DNA of 64,000 bases, taken from NCBI RefSeq assembly GCF_008087625.1, contig NZ_CP042997.1:7316001-7380000 (forward strand). Direction: 5' to 3'. Positions within the stretch are counted from its first letter, which is position 1, and the number at the start of each line of letters is the position of its first letter. Shown one piece after another: positions 46,844 to 56,709 of this stretch. This DNA comes from Aquisphaera giovannonii. Its GTDB lineage: Bacteria > Planctomycetota > Planctomycetia > Isosphaerales > Isosphaeraceae. A model generated the notes under the pieces. It did not search any database. It was not told the origin of the DNA and saw only the letters and a list, made by a program, of their open reading frames with translations. A program made the position numbers and the translations under genes.

Positions 46844-48571
46844 TCAGAGGACGGCCACCGCCGCCCCGTAATCGCGACCGTGCACGCCCAGGAGCTCCCT
46901 CAGGTGCTGGGAGAGGAGGACGACGGCCTTCGGCGGCCCCTGCTTCCGGGGCAGCCACTCCGCGAGATCGAAGAACGAGCCGTCGGCCTCCTCGATCTGG
47001 AGGTTGTAGGCGTGGAAAGTATGCTCCTCCGTGCCTTGGACCTCGTGGAAGGAGTCGATCCGCGCCAGGCGTCTGATCAGGAGGACTCTCGGCTCGGGCC
47101 ACGTCCCCGGCCGTCGCGGATCCCACCGGCGATCGGGCCGGAGCCAGCTCAGGGCCAGGGAACGGATCACTCCCTTCGCCTCGACGTGGACGTCGGGGGC
47201 GAGCTCAATCTGATGGCGAAAGATGCGGATGCGCACTGCCATCTTCAGCCTCGAGCGGAGCAGGACGTAGCCCGACGCGACGAGGACGTAGGCGGAGGCG
47301 GTCGCGAGATGGAGGAGCCAAAGAGTGGCCTGGACGCGGGGCCGATAGGACGGTCCATGATTGGCGAGGAAATGGATCAGTCCCAGCGTCGGCGGCAGGA
47401 TCGTCCCCGCGCCGGTGAGCACCATCAGGACGTCCGAACGCAGACGGGGGAGGTCGCCGAGCGGCAAGATGAGGGAGAGACGTCCGCCCTCCTTCTCGAC
47501 CGAATACCCCATCGCCTTCGCCGGCGCCAGCCCGCGATAAGGATCCACGCGTCCCCGGCACCTCGCCGTCCGACGCGAGAGTTCGGGCGGCGTCGCGGCC
47601 GCCCTCCAGGCCTTGACGGCCCTCAGGATGCGATCCGCGTCGGCCGGCGTGAGGTCTCGGCCGAACGAGATCCCGTCGATGCTCCGATACGGCTCGACCG
47701 ACACGAGGATGTCCCGCTCGGGCGTCCTGTAACGCAGCTCGCCGATGTTCGCGCGGTGGAATCGCCTGGCCCGCCGGAAGCCGGCGAAGTCGGAGGACAG
47801 GAGGAAGGCCTCGCCGTCCAGCCACATCGTCTCGTGGAGGATCCAGGCGTAGGCCACCCGGCCGAGGGAGATCGCCGCGACCAGTGCGGGCACGGCGACG
47901 GGCAGCACGAGGAGAACGGGGCGGCGAGGGTCCCAGCGCGATTCGAAGATGACCGGCATGCCGGTGAGGACAGATGCGGCGCACGCCACCACGAGCCACG
48001 GGATGTCCTCCGCCTGGAGCGATCGCTTCGGGAACAGCTCGATGCGGAGGCCGCAGTCCGCATCGTCCCAGATGACGGCCCGCGCCCCGCGAAGGCTAGG
48101 CGAGGATTCGCTCAGCGGCAGGGCCGAAGGGGTGTCGGAGATTCCGCCCGCCCGCCTCGTGGAGAGCTCGACCGCGTTCGGCGCGGGCGAGGTCCCTCGC
48201 GGCGGGCCGGACTTCTCCCCGACCCCAGGTGGGACGCGAATGGCGGACGGCCGGTGGCGTCGGACGAGGACCAGGACGATCGGTAGGACGGCAAGCCCGG
48301 TGATGACCGGGATCGCAGCGAAAGGGGAATGGACCCCCACGAGGACGGGTATCGGGGCCGACGCGAGCGGGCCGACCGAAATGCTCAGGCCGACGATCTC
48401 GACCAGGTCGAGGCCGGAAAGGACCGCCCGGATGGTGCCGCCCGGAGGATCTGGTCCGCCCCATCCCCCATCTCGCCCGGGGAACTCGTCGACGTCGCCG
48501 GACGACGCGGCGGGCGGAGCCGCGATCGCCGGGTACGCGTCGATCTCGCGATCGTAGAGCGGGTCATCCAT
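46844..48571 (-). CDS. Membrane protein of unknown function
   Basis: A 575-residue protein with about six hydrophobic segments: two near residues 57-100 (VEIVGLSISVGPLASAPIPV; IPVITGLAVLPIVLVLV), two around 195-255 (WLVVACAASVLTGMPVIF; VLLVLPVAVPALVAAISL) and two around 395-460 (VLMVLTGAGTILPPTLGLI; ASAYVLVASGYVLL). Soluble loops between them contain Arg-rich and beta-rich stretches. I recognise no domain. The start at ATG 48571 is preferred to the frame from 49027, which overlaps the opposite-strand ceramidase-like gene; GGGGG lies 6 nt upstream. It is divergent from the ceramidase-like gene with a 127-bp gap. Confidence 0.6.
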   Translation of the reverse strand: MDDPLYDREIDAYPAIAAPPAASSGDVDEFPGRDGGWGGPDPPGGTIRAVLSGLDLVEIVGLSISVGPLASAPIPVLVGVHSPFAAIPVITGLAVLPIVLVLVRRHRPSAIRVPPGVGEKSGPPRGTSPAPNAVELSTRRAGGISDTPSALPLSESSPSLRGARAVIWDDADCGLRIELFPKRSLQAEDIPWLVVACAASVLTGMPVIFESRWDPRRPVLLVLPVAVPALVAAISLGRVAYAWILHETMWLDGEAFLLSSDFAGFRRARRFHRANIGELRYRTPERDILVSVEPYRSIDGISFGRDLTPADADRILRAVKAWRAAATPPELSRRTARCRGRVDPYRGLAPAKAMGYSVEKEGGRLSLILPLGDLPRLRSDVLMVLTGAGTILPPTLGLIHFLANHGPSYRPRVQATLWLLHLATASAYVLVASGYVLLRSRLKMAVRIRIFRHQIELAPDVHVEAKGVIRSLALSWLRPDRRWDPRRPGTWPEPRVLLIRRLARIDSFHEVQGTEEHTFHAYNLQIEEADGSFFDLAEWLPRKQGPPKAVVLLSQHLRELLGVHGRDYGAAVAVL

Positions 48572-48698
48572 CGCCTGCCCCCGAACCTGCATGATCGGGG
48601 CGATCCGCCATCGATTGGTGCGTCGTCGGCCGATACCGTACTCTATTTCGCACATCCCCGCTCTTCCCTGGCAAGGCTCTCTCGCGAGGACGCAGACC

Positions 48699-49991
48699 AT
48701 GAACCGCCCGAGGCACCTGGCGACGGCCATCCTCTCCGCATGCTTCCTCATCATCTCCCGGCCGGCGTACGCCGGGCTCGAGGCGGGGGCCGCCTCGCGG
48801 GCGATCACCCCGGCCCCGCTTCTGCCGGTGTCCGGCGGGATGGGAGCGCCCAGGCCCGCCTCGGAGAAGCGTGGCGAGTTGGTCGCGCGAGCCGTCGTCT
48901 TCCGCCGGGGGGACGTCTCGGTGGCCGTCGTCTCGCTGGACCTCCTGGGCTTCCCCTCGGTGCTCGGCGACCGGGTGCGGGCGAAGGTGCCTCGGATACC
49001 GGCCGCCAACATCTTGATCGGGTCCACGCATACCCATAGCGCCCCGGATTGCTACGCCTTCCCCGACGGCAGGGGCGGCCACACGGGCGATCTCGCCTAC
49101 ATGGACTCCGTCGTCGCGAAGGCGGCCGAGGCGATCAACGAGGCCATCGACCGCCTCGAGCCGGCCTGGCTCCGGGTGGCGACGGGCGAGGCGAATGGCC
49201 GGATCGCCTACAACTATTACGCCCCGGACCTGTACGACCGGCGGATGAGCGTGATCCAGGCCATGAGCCCGCAAGGCAAGACGATCTCGACCCTGATCAA
49301 CTACGCCGTTCACCCGGAAGTGCTCGGCAACGACGTCGGCATCTGCAGCCCCGACCTCGTCGGCCCGCTCTACGAGTACGTGGACGCGAAGGCCGGCGGA
49401 CTGACCGTCTTCATGAACGGCGCCCAGGGGGGCATGGTGACCGCCGACAACCGCCAGCTCGACCGGCCGAGCGACCCGGCCCGCGGCTATTGGGACGATT
49501 CCAGGACGTGGGAGGAATGCATCCGCATCGGCCGTCTCATGGGCAGCGAGGCCCTTCGGATCGTCGCCGACTCGCCGGTGCAGAAGGATCCGGGAGTCTT
49601 CTGCACCTCGGTCGACGTGCCGTTCCCGGTTGCGTCCGATGCCATGTGGGCCGTCGTCACCCTCTCGCCGCTCAAATATCCCCACGGCGAGGACCGGTCG
49701 ATCACGGCCCGCATCAACCTGGTGAACCTCGGGGACGCCCAGATCCTGACCATCCCGGGCGAGGCCCTGCCGAACATCGGCTTTTACCTGAAGCGCAAGA
49801 TGCACGGCAAGAACAACCTCCTCTTCGGCCTCACGAACGACGCCTTCGGGTACATCCTGACGAAGGTCGATTTCGCCAGCTTCCCGCGCTACGAATACGT
49901 GTCTCGGACCTCGCTCGGCGAGATGACCGGCGAGATCCTCATCGATCAGGCGTTGCGGCTCGTCGAACGGTCCCCGCGTCCCGACCATTGA
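48699..49991 (+). CDS. Exported neutral/alkaline ceramidase-like protein
   Basis: A 430-residue protein with a signal peptide (MNRPRHLATAILSACFLIIS, cleavage after PAYA) and GAGGA upstream of the ATG at 48699. The N-terminal half matches the neutral/alkaline non-lysosomal ceramidase family: LEAGAASRAITPAP, VAVVSLDLLGF, and GSTHTHSAPD with zinc-ligand histidines near residue 110; NYAVHPEVL gives another. The catalytic Ser-containing GDVSPN of bacterial ceramidases is not seen; the corresponding place reads FMNGAQGGMVTADNRQ. So it is a metal-dependent amidase-like family member, with ceramide as substrate doubtful. Such proteins are abundant in planctomycetes. Confidence 0.78.
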   Translation: MNRPRHLATAILSACFLIISRPAYAGLEAGAASRAITPAPLLPVSGGMGAPRPASEKRGELVARAVVFRRGDVSVAVVSLDLLGFPSVLGDRVRAKVPRIPAANILIGSTHTHSAPDCYAFPDGRGGHTGDLAYMDSVVAKAAEAINEAIDRLEPAWLRVATGEANGRIAYNYYAPDLYDRRMSVIQAMSPQGKTISTLINYAVHPEVLGNDVGICSPDLVGPLYEYVDAKAGGLTVFMNGAQGGMVTADNRQLDRPSDPARGYWDDSRTWEECIRIGRLMGSEALRIVADSPVQKDPGVFCTSVDVPFPVASDAMWAVVTLSPLKYPHGEDRSITARINLVNLGDAQILTIPGEALPNIGFYLKRKMHGKNNLLFGLTNDAFGYILTKVDFASFPRYEYVSRTSLGEMTGEILIDQALRLVERSPRPDH

Positions 49992-50254
49992 TCATCGGAT
50001 TCACCTTCAGGCGGTGTGGCCGCCGATCGGTCTATCTCCAGACTTTCGATTGACTGGCTCGTGAGGATCGGCTAAGACGAAATGGACGTGCGTCCACGCG
50101 GCGGCGGACGTGTCCAAGCGGGCGGATGGGTCGTCGCGAGGCGGCCTCTTCGTCGCTCCGGGGTTACCCCGCGAGACGTTGGTGACGCAGGCAATTCGGC
50201 GCGTGAGGTCCACTACGCCTCCGTCGTAGGTCCCCTCACGCCGGACGAGTCTGG
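49992..50254. other. Structured intergenic region upstream of the reverse transcriptase
   Basis: Hairpins: TGGAC-GTGC-GTCCA at 50083-50096; GAGG-CGG-CCTC at 50138-50148; CGGGG-TTA-CCCCG with outer CGTC/GACG at 50151-50178; and GTGAGG...CCTCAC with inner CTACG/CGTAG at 50203-50239. A 7-nt complementary pair, CCAGACT (50038-50044) and AGTCTGG (50248-50254), brackets them and ends just before the reverse transcriptase start. This is a candidate retron-type non-coding RNA locus; see the findings. Confidence 0.35.
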
Positions 50255-51610
50255 TTGGAGCGTCCGCCGCTGTCGTCTTCCTCCTTCCATCGATTGCGCC
50301 GGTACTGCCTGATCCTGGCCCGAGCCTTCCTCGCCGGGCCCTGGGAGCGCCAGGGGCTCGTCGAACGCGGCCGGGCGACGGTCCAGCGGAAGGCGAAGTG
50401 GCTGGACTCCGCGGCGAAGCGGGCGATGGAAGCCTTCCCGACCTGCGCGGCCCTCCGCGAGGCGAGGCTCGCCGATCACCTCGCCGGGGATCCCGACGTC
50501 CTGAAGGCGGCCACCAGCGGTCGAGTTCCCCTGCGTCCCCAGGCCCTCGTCGATCTTCGGCCCGAGATGAGGCCCCCACCCGGCCCATCGGCCGCGTGGA
50601 GCGTCCCGGCGATCGCGACGCCGGCGGAGCTGGCCGCGTTCTGCGACGTGTCGCCCGTCCAGCTCGAGGGCCTCGCCGATTGCCAGGGCCGCGAGCGGAG
50701 GACGCCGCGTGAACCGCTGAGGAACTATCGCTACCGGGCCTTCCCGAAGGCCTCCGGCGGTTTTCGGATCATCGAGGCGCCCAAGCCACGCTTGAGGCGC
50801 ATGCAGCGTCTTTTGCTCGACGAGATCCTCGCGAAGATCCCCGCACACGAGGCCGCGCACGGCTTCCGGCCGGGCCGCTCGGTCATGAGTTTCGTCGAGA
50901 GGCACGTCGGCCGCCACGTCGTCCTGAAGATGGACCTGGCCGACTTCTTCCCCTCGATCACCGCCGCCCGGGTGCTCGCCATCTTCATGACCGCGGGCTA
51001 TCCGGAGGACGTGGCGAAACTCCTCGCCGGGCTATGCACCAACGCCGTGCCGATGCACCTGGAGCGGCTTCTCGGGGGGACGCCCGTCGGCGACTGGCGC
51101 TCGCGGAAGCTCCTGGCCGGTCCCCATCTGCCGCAGGGTGCCCCGACGTCGCCCGCCCTGGCCAACCTGGCGGCCTATCGCCTGGACCTGCGGCTCGATG
51201 CGCTGGCCCGCTCGGCGGGAGCCCACTACACGCGGTACGCCGACGACATGGTCTTCTCCGGCGACGAATCGTTCGCCCGCTCGGCGGGCCGATTCGCGCT
51301 TTCCGTCTCGGCGATCGCCCTGGAAGAGGGCCTCGCCGTCCGGAACCGCAAGACCCGCGTCATGCGTCGGGGCGTCCGGCAGCGAGCCGCGGGGATCGTC
51401 CTGAACGAGCGGCCCAAGATCCCTCGCGACGATTATGACAAGCTCAAGGCGACCCTCCACAATTGCCTCCGTCACGGCCCCGCGGGGCAGAATCGCGACG
51501 GGCACATGGACTTCCGCGCCCATCTCCTGGGCCGGATCGCGTACGTTGCCCGCATCCATCCGGGCCGCGGGGAGAGGCTGATGCGCTCCTTCGATCGCAT
51601 AACCTGGTGA
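50255..51610 (+). CDS. Retron-like reverse transcriptase
   Basis: A 451-residue RNA-directed DNA polymerase. Core RT motifs are in order: RIIEAPKPRLRRMQRLLLDE, AHGFRPGRS, LKMDLADFFPSI (Asp227, Asp230), LPQGAPTSPALANL, YTRYADDMVFSG (catalytic Y328-ADD331), and EEGLAVRNRKTRVM; the thumb-like end reads RQRAAGIVLNERPKIPRDDYDKL. This is the retron/retron-like layout, with no group II intron maturase or endonuclease domain. The retron hallmarks are altered: NAxxH appears as FVERH (213-217) and VTG as AAG (378-380). The N-terminal ~150 residues are helical with no named domain. The start is uncertain: TTG at 50255, no ribosome site; first ATG is 50426. No effector partner gene is adjacent. Confidence 0.85.
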   Translation: MERPPLSSSSFHRLRRYCLILARAFLAGPWERQGLVERGRATVQRKAKWLDSAAKRAMEAFPTCAALREARLADHLAGDPDVLKAATSGRVPLRPQALVDLRPEMRPPPGPSAAWSVPAIATPAELAAFCDVSPVQLEGLADCQGRERRTPREPLRNYRYRAFPKASGGFRIIEAPKPRLRRMQRLLLDEILAKIPAHEAAHGFRPGRSVMSFVERHVGRHVVLKMDLADFFPSITAARVLAIFMTAGYPEDVAKLLAGLCTNAVPMHLERLLGGTPVGDWRSRKLLAGPHLPQGAPTSPALANLAAYRLDLRLDALARSAGAHYTRYADDMVFSGDESFARSAGRFALSVSAIALEEGLAVRNRKTRVMRRGVRQRAAGIVLNERPKIPRDDYDKLKATLHNCLRHGPAGQNRDGHMDFRAHLLGRIAYVARIHPGRGERLMRSFDRITW

Positions 51611-51647
51611 ACCGAGGGTCCCTCACGCCGCCGCGGTCATGCCGCTC

Positions 51648-53102
51648 TCAGGCGAGCAGCGGCCTGACGACGTTGCCGTGCACGTCCGTGAGGCGGAAGT
51701 CGCGCCCCTGGAAGCGGTAGGTCAGGCGGGTGTGGTCGAAGCCGAGCAGGTGGAGCAGGGTCGCGTGCAGGTCGTGGACGTGGACCTTGTCCCTCGCGAC
51801 GGAGAAGCCGAGGTCGTCGCTCTCGCCGTAGGTGATCCCGGGCTTGATGCCGCCGCCGGCGACCCACATCGTGAAGGCGTTCGGGTGGTGGTCTCGGCCG
51901 TCGGCCCCCCCCTGCACCATCGGGGTGCGGCCGAATTCGCCGCCCCAGACGACGAGGGTATCTTCCAGCATCCCCCGCTGCTTGAGGTCCTTGACCAGCG
52001 CCGCGCAAGCCTGGTCGGTGTCCTCGCAGTTGTGCTTCAGGTCGCTCACGAGCGCCCCGTGCTGGTCCCAGGCTTCGTGGAAGATCTCGACGAAGCGGAC
52101 ACCGCGCTCCAGGAGGCGGCGGGCGAGGAGGCACGTCCCGGCGAACGAGGGCTTGCCGGGCTTCGCCCCGTACATGTCGAGGATGTGCTGGGGCTCGCGG
52201 CCGATGTCCACGACCTCGGGGGCGGTCATCTGCATCCGGAAGGCCGTCTCGTACGAGTGGATCCGCGTGGCGATCTCGGGGTCGCCGATCTGCTTGAGCC
52301 GGGACTCGTTGAGCTGCCGGACGACGTCCAGGGAGTCGCGCTGGAGCTCCTCGTCGATGCCCTTGGGGTTGGTCAGGTAGAGCACCGGCTCGCCGCCGTT
52401 CCGGAACTGGACGCCCTGGTAGACGGTCGGGAGGAAGCCGCTCCCCCAGTTCGAGTTCCCGCCGCTGGGGCCCTTCTTGCCGGTGCTGAAGACGACGAAG
52501 CCGGGCAGGTCGTTGGATTCGCTCCCCAGCCCGTAGCAGGTCCAGGCGCCGAAGCTGGGCCGGCCGAAGATCATCGAGCCGGTGCTCATCATGATCTGGC
52601 CGGGGGCGTGATTGAAGGCGTCCGTCGTCATCCCCTTGATGACGGCGATGTCGTCCACCACGCCGGCCAGGTGCGGCAGCAGGGTCGACAGCTCGGTCCC
52701 GCTCTGGCCGTGGCGGGCGAACGGGAATTTCGGGCCCAGCAGGCGGGCGTCCGGGTTGATGAACGCGGCGCGGTAGCCCTTCAGGAGGTCCGCCGGGGGC
52801 AGCTTGCCGTCGAACTTGGCGAGATGGGGCTTGTTGTCGAACAGCTCAAGGTGGCTCGGGCCGCCGGCCATGAACAGGAAGATGACCCGCTTGGCCTTCG
52901 GGGCGAAGTGGGGCGCCCGGGGGGCCAGCGGGTTCGCACCGAGGGACGGCGTCCCGGGCGTGGCCGCGGCGTACCCGTCCTGGCCGAGCAGGTGGGCGAG
53001 GGCCATGGAGCCCAGGCCGACGCCGCACTGGCCGAGGAACCAGCGACGGGAGATCGATCGAGGGTCCCCGGCGCCGCGATACAGATGGTCCTGGCAATTC
53101 AT
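51648..53102 (-). CDS. DUF1501 domain protein, Tat-exported
   Basis: A 484-residue member of the DUF1501 family, an alkaline-phosphatase/sulfatase-superfamily fold common in planctomycetes. A Tat-type signal is visible ([20 protein letters not shown], twin Arg19-Arg20). Conserved segments include [51 protein letters not shown] and [15 protein letters not shown], with candidate metal-binding His and Asp residues. It lies 19 bp downstream of the cytochrome/DUF1549/DUF1553 gene on the same strand, the usual planctomycete pair. The function of the pair is not established; links to breakdown of complex sulfated glycans or other polymers have been proposed, which is only an inference here. Confidence 0.93.
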   Translation of the reverse strand: MNCQDHLYRGAGDPRSISRRWFLGQCGVGLGSMALAHLLGQDGYAAATPGTPSLGANPLAPRAPHFAPKAKRVIFLFMAGGPSHLELFDNKPHLAKFDGKLPPADLLKGYRAAFINPDARLLGPKFPFARHGQSGTELSTLLPHLAGVVDDIAVIKGMTTDAFNHAPGQIMMSTGSMIFGRPSFGAWTCYGLGSESNDLPGFVVFSTGKKGPSGGNSNWGSGFLPTVYQGVQFRNGGEPVLYLTNPKGIDEELQRDSLDVVRQLNESRLKQIGDPEIATRIHSYETAFRMQMTAPEVVDIGREPQHILDMYGAKPGKPSFAGTCLLARRLLERGVRFVEIFHEAWDQHGALVSDLKHNCEDTDQACAALVKDLKQRGMLEDTLVVWGGEFGRTPMVQGGADGRDHHPNAFTMWVAGGGIKPGITYGESDDLGFSVARDKVHVHDLHATLLHLLGFDHTRLTYRFQGRDFRLTDVHGNVVRPLLA

Positions 53103-53121
53103 CGCGTGGTTGCTCCGGGGC

Positions 53122-56100
53122 CTATTCCCTGGTGATCGTCTCGTCGAGGTTCAGGAGCACGCGGGCGACGACGGTCCAGCTCGCGAGCGACTCCGCGGTC
53201 GCGCCCTGCGGCAGGCCGGCGGCGTCGGCGGGCGTCGCGAAGGCGAGGTCGCCGGCCTTCGCCTCGCCGCGGGCGAAGCGTTCGCCCTGTCTCTTCAGGA
53301 GGGACAGGAGGGCCCTCGCCTCGTCGGCGGCGGGCGGGCGCGCGAGGCAGCGGCGGAAGGCGAAGTCCAGCCGCTCGGCGTCGCATTCGCCGCCCTCCTT
53401 CAGGGTCTTCCGGGCGAGCGCGCGGGCGGCCTCCAGGGAGATCGGCTCGTTCAGGAGCGTCAGGGCCTGGAGCGGCGTGTTCGAGCGGCTCCGCCGGACG
53501 CACGAGAAGTCCCCGTTCGGGGCGTCGAAGTTCTGGAGCATCGGGTAGGGGACGCTCCGATAGCGGAACGTGTACAGGGCCCGCCGGTAGCGATCCGGAC
53601 CCGTCGCCTCGGGCCAGGACTTCGGGCCGTAGCTCGCGGGGGGTGCGAACAGGAAGGCGGGTGCCGTGGGGAAGACGCTCGGGCCGCCGATCCGGGGCTC
53701 GAGGAGCCCGCTGGCCTCAAGGGTGATGTCGCGGACGACCTCGGCGTCCACGCGGAACCTCGGGCCGCGTGCCAGGAGGCGGTTGTACGGGTCCTTCGCC
53801 AGCAGCTCGGGCGAAACGCGCGACGACTGGCGGTACGTGGACGAATCCAGGATCAGGCGGTGGATGTGGCGAAGGCTCCATCCGGAGTCCATCAGCTCGA
53901 CGGCCAGCCAGTCCAGCAGCTCGGGATGCGACGGGGCCTCGCACTGGGAACCCAGGTCCTCGCTCGTGGCGACGATCCCGGTCCCGAAGTACGCCTGCCA
54001 GATCCGGTTCACGATCGCCCGGGCGGTGGTGGGGGCCTTGCGGTCGACGAGCCATCGCGCCAGCGTCAGGCGGTTCGCCGGCCGGTCGGCGGGCATCGGG
54101 TTGAGGAAGGCGGGCGTGCCCGCGCCGACCTCCTTCCCGGGCTTGAGGAAGTCCCCACGCTGGAGCAGGTGGGTCGTGCGGGGCTTCGGCATGTCCTCCA
54201 TGACGAGTTGCGAGGACCCTTCCGGGTGCCGTCGCCAGAGGGCCTCGATCCGGTCGTTGGCGGCCTTCCACTCGGGCACGGTCGTCCGCCAGTGCCGGAA
54301 GACGGCCTCCACCTGGGCCGGACTCCGCTTCGACTCGGGGATGCCCAGGATCTCCCGCACGGGCAGTGGCATCGGGTCGGCGGCCGCCCCCGGCCGGTCG
54401 GTCACGGAGAGGCGGAAGCGGCCCAGGTTGTTGTTCTGGTTGTCGTCGCTGTTCCAGCCCCCGTGCTTCTGCACGAGCTTGAAGGTCAGGATCGCGCCCT
54501 TCGGGTACGAGATCGGCTTCTCCAGGACGAACACGGCCTTGCGGGGGACGTTGCGGCGGCCCGGCCCGGCGTCGATGCACCAGGCGGTCTCCTCCTTGTC
54601 GTCGATGGCGAAATTGATCGGCCCGGTGACCCGACGCCGGCCGCTGCGGTCGTCGAAAATCGGGGCGAGCGGCCGCTCCTGCGGGTTGACGTCGGCCGTC
54701 GCCGAGACGACCTTCACCTGCGTCACCTTATCGGGGTGGTCGGCGGGGGCGGCCTCGAGCTGGAACTCGGTCAGTGCCAGTCCCCCCGTCGTCGAGCGGC
54801 CGGGTCCGCCCAGCGGCAGGGCCGGGTCGTTCAGCAGCTCGAGCCGGACGGCCGCGATGTCGTTGACCGGCTCCAGCGACGTGAACCGGGCGACGTGGAT
54901 CGTCGGCGCGTAGCCCTGGGCGAGGATCGAGCCGTCTTCCAGGAGGTAGTGCTTCTGCCCGCTGCCGTTGTTCTGGTCGACCTCCGTGCGGACGACCCGC
55001 CACGGGACGGGCTCTTCCCTCACGGTCGCCTCCCAGGCCCGCATCCGCTCGGGCCAGTCGGGATGCTCGTGACGCAGTCGCGCCTCGATCTCCTGGATGC
55101 CCCGGAAGATGTCCGCCCGCGTCATCTGCTCGGCCGGCGTGTAGACGGCGACGTTCGACTCGTTCGTGCTGTTCAGGAAGGCGAAGAGCCTGTAGTACTC
55201 TTCCTGGGTCAGCGGGTCGTACTTGTGGCTGTGGCACTGGGCGCACTGGATCGTGAGGCCGAGGATCCCCTTGCCCAGGGCGTCCATCCGGTCGAACATC
55301 GCCTCCATCCGGAACTGCTCGGGGTCGATGCCCCCTTCCTCGTTGATCATCGAGTTCCGCAGGAACCCCGTGGCGACGACCTCATCCTGCGTGTGGTTGG
55401 GCAGCAGGTCGCCGGCGATCTGGTCGATCAGGAACCGGTCGTAGGGCAGGTCGCGGTTGAAGGCCTCGATGACCCAGTCGCGGAAGAAGTGGACCGTGCG
55501 GGGCTTGTCCTTCTCGTAGCCGTCCGAGTCGGCGTACCGGGCGGCGTCCAGCCAGATCCTCGCCCAGCGCTCGCCGAAGTGGGGCGACGCCAGGTAGTCC
55601 TCGACTCGACGCGCGTAGGCGTCGTCCCTCCGGTCGGCGACGAAGGCATCAACGTCCGGGACGCTCGGCGGCAGGCCGACGAGGTCCAGCGAGAGCCTCC
55701 GGACGAGGGTCGTCCGGTCGGCCTCCGGGGATGGCTTCAGCCCTTCCTTCTCCAGCCTCGCCAGGATGAAGGCGTCGATCGGGTTGCTGACCCAGGGGCG
55801 ATCCCGGACGGGCGGCACGGCGGGCCGCTCCGGCGGGATGAAGGCCCAGTGGCCCTCGTACTGGGCCCCCTGCTCGATCCAGGTGCGCAGGATCCGGGCC
55901 TCCGAGGGCGTGATCGGCTTGCCGACCTTCGCCGGCGGCATGACGTCCTCGGCCTCGTGCGTCGTGATCCGCCGGATCAGTTCGCTCTCGTCCGGCTTGC
56001 CCGGGACGATGGCCGCCTCGCCGGAGGCCGCTGGGGCCGTAGCGGCCTGGCGGCCGTCGAGCCGCAGGTTGCCCTTCCGCTGGGAGGCGTCGGGCCCATG

Positions 56101-56316
56101 GCACTGGAAGCAGCGGTCCGAGAGGATCGGCCGCACGTCCCGGTTGAAGCGGATGGCCTGGGGCTCGCGAGGCTTCGCATCCGGCTCGGCGCCGGCCAGG
56201 CAGGGCGTTTCGGCGACGAATCCCGGCAGGGCCGCCGCGAGGCAGGCGACGACCCAGCCCGATCGGGCGAGGGTCCGGGCCCCGGGCGGCCGGGGGAGGG
56301 TTCGGGCGGCGATCAT
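53122..56316 (-). CDS. Planctomycete cytochrome c / DUF1549 / DUF1553 protein (PSCyt1-PSD1)
   Basis: A 1064-residue exported protein. After a signal peptide ([20 protein letters not shown]) comes a planctomycete-type cytochrome c domain with heme motif CFQCH (Cys69, Cys72, His73) and a likely Met ligand in [12 protein letters not shown]1549 domain follows (about 160-370) with a second CxxCH-like [11 protein letters not shown], then a ~300-residue region with a probable carbohydrate-binding-like beta fold, and DUF1553 (about 690-1000: ERGVFLxx-type [16 protein letters not shown] region, [15 protein letters not shown]). Start is ATG 56316 (GTG at 56328 possible). It is the first gene of a two-gene operon with the DUF1501 gene. 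Confidence 0.94.
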   Translation of the reverse strand: MIAARTLPRPPGARTLARSGWVVACLAAALPGFVAETPCLAGAEPDAKPREPQAIRFNRDVRPILSDRCFQCHGPDASQRKGNLRLDGRQAATAPAASGEAAIVPGKPDESELIRRITTHEAEDVMPPAKVGKPITPSEARILRTWIEQGAQYEGHWAFIPPERPAVPPVRDRPWVSNPIDAFILARLEKEGLKPSPEADRTTLVRRLSLDLVGLPPSVPDVDAFVADRRDDAYARRVEDYLASPHFGERWARIWLDAARYADSDGYEKDKPRTVHFFRDWVIEAFNRDLPYDRFLIDQIAGDLLPNHTQDEVVATGFLRNSMINEEGGIDPEQFRMEAMFDRMDALGKGILGLTIQCAQCHSHKYDPLTQEEYYRLFAFLNSTNESNVAVYTPAEQMTRADIFRGIQEIEARLRHEHPDWPERMRAWEATVREEPVPWRVVRTEVDQNNGSGQKHYLLEDGSILAQGYAPTIHVARFTSLEPVNDIAAVRLELLNDPALPLGGPGRSTTGGLALTEFQLEAAPADHPDKVTQVKVVSATADVNPQERPLAPIFDDRSGRRRVTGPINFAIDDKEETAWCIDAGPGRRNVPRKAVFVLEKPISYPKGAILTFKLVQKHGGWNSDDNQNNNLGRFRLSVTDRPGAAADPMPLPVREILGIPESKRSPAQVEAVFRHWRTTVPEWKAANDRIEALWRRHPEGSSQLVMEDMPKPRTTHLLQRGDFLKPGKEVGAGTPAFLNPMPADRPANRLTLARWLVDRKAPTTARAIVNRIWQAYFGTGIVATSEDLGSQCEAPSHPELLDWLAVELMDSGWSLRHIHRLILDSSTYRQSSRVSPELLAKDPYNRLLARGPRFRVDAEVVRDITLEASGLLEPRIGGPSVFPTAPAFLFAPPASYGPKSWPEATGPDRYRRALYTFRYRSVPYPMLQNFDAPNGDFSCVRRSRSNTPLQALTLLNEPISLEAARALARKTLKEGGECDAERLDFAFRRCLARPPAADEARALLSLLKRQGERFARGEAKAGDLAFATPADAAGLPQGATAESLASWTVVARVLLNLDETITRE

Positions 56317-56709
56317 GAGGAAGTCCACTCCGGGGCCAGGGTCGCACGGCAGGGATGGCGGCCCGGGGTTCCTTCCCGGGGGGCCATCGGGGAGCGGGTG
56401 AGATTTCCACCAATTATTCCCTTGCCTCCATGCCGATGCGAGACGAAACCGGGCCGAAGTCCCATCGCAACGGTGAGACTGCGTTGTGTCGATCGCGACC
56501 GTTGCGTATCTTGGGGCGGGGTCACGAAACCCGACCGAAACCGTTCCGGGCTATCCCCTAGCGCGAATCGACTGGTCCGGCCCCAGGACGGACGCCACCC
56601 TCCCCGGAGGGACGGGTCCGCGGTCGGCCCGTGCGTCGCCGGGGCCGGGCGGGTGTCCACCTATCCTCGCCACTTACCCCATCAGGTCATCGAGCGGAGT
56701 CGTGCCGGG
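56317..56709. other. Divergent intergenic region with a 9-bp inverted repeat
   Basis: About 390 bp between the PSCyt1 gene and the acyl synthetase gene. It holds CGCAACGGT (56466-56474) and its complement ACCGTTGCG (56498-56506), and two copies of an ACGAAACC-like word (near 56431 and 56526) flanking them. The A/T-rich patch at 56405-56430 (GAGATTTCCACCAATTATTCCC) is the likeliest promoter site for the minus-strand gene. Confidence 0.45.

Noticed and set aside
50255-51610. Diversity-generating retroelement or group II intron
   Set aside because: The RT motifs are of the retron-like type, there is no maturase or endonuclease domain, and I found no template/variable repeat pair near it.
52804-56709. 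A plus-strand frame of 1300 codons leading into the acyl synthetase
   Set aside because: It is antisense to the DUF1501 and PSCyt1 genes; the real gene starts at 56710.
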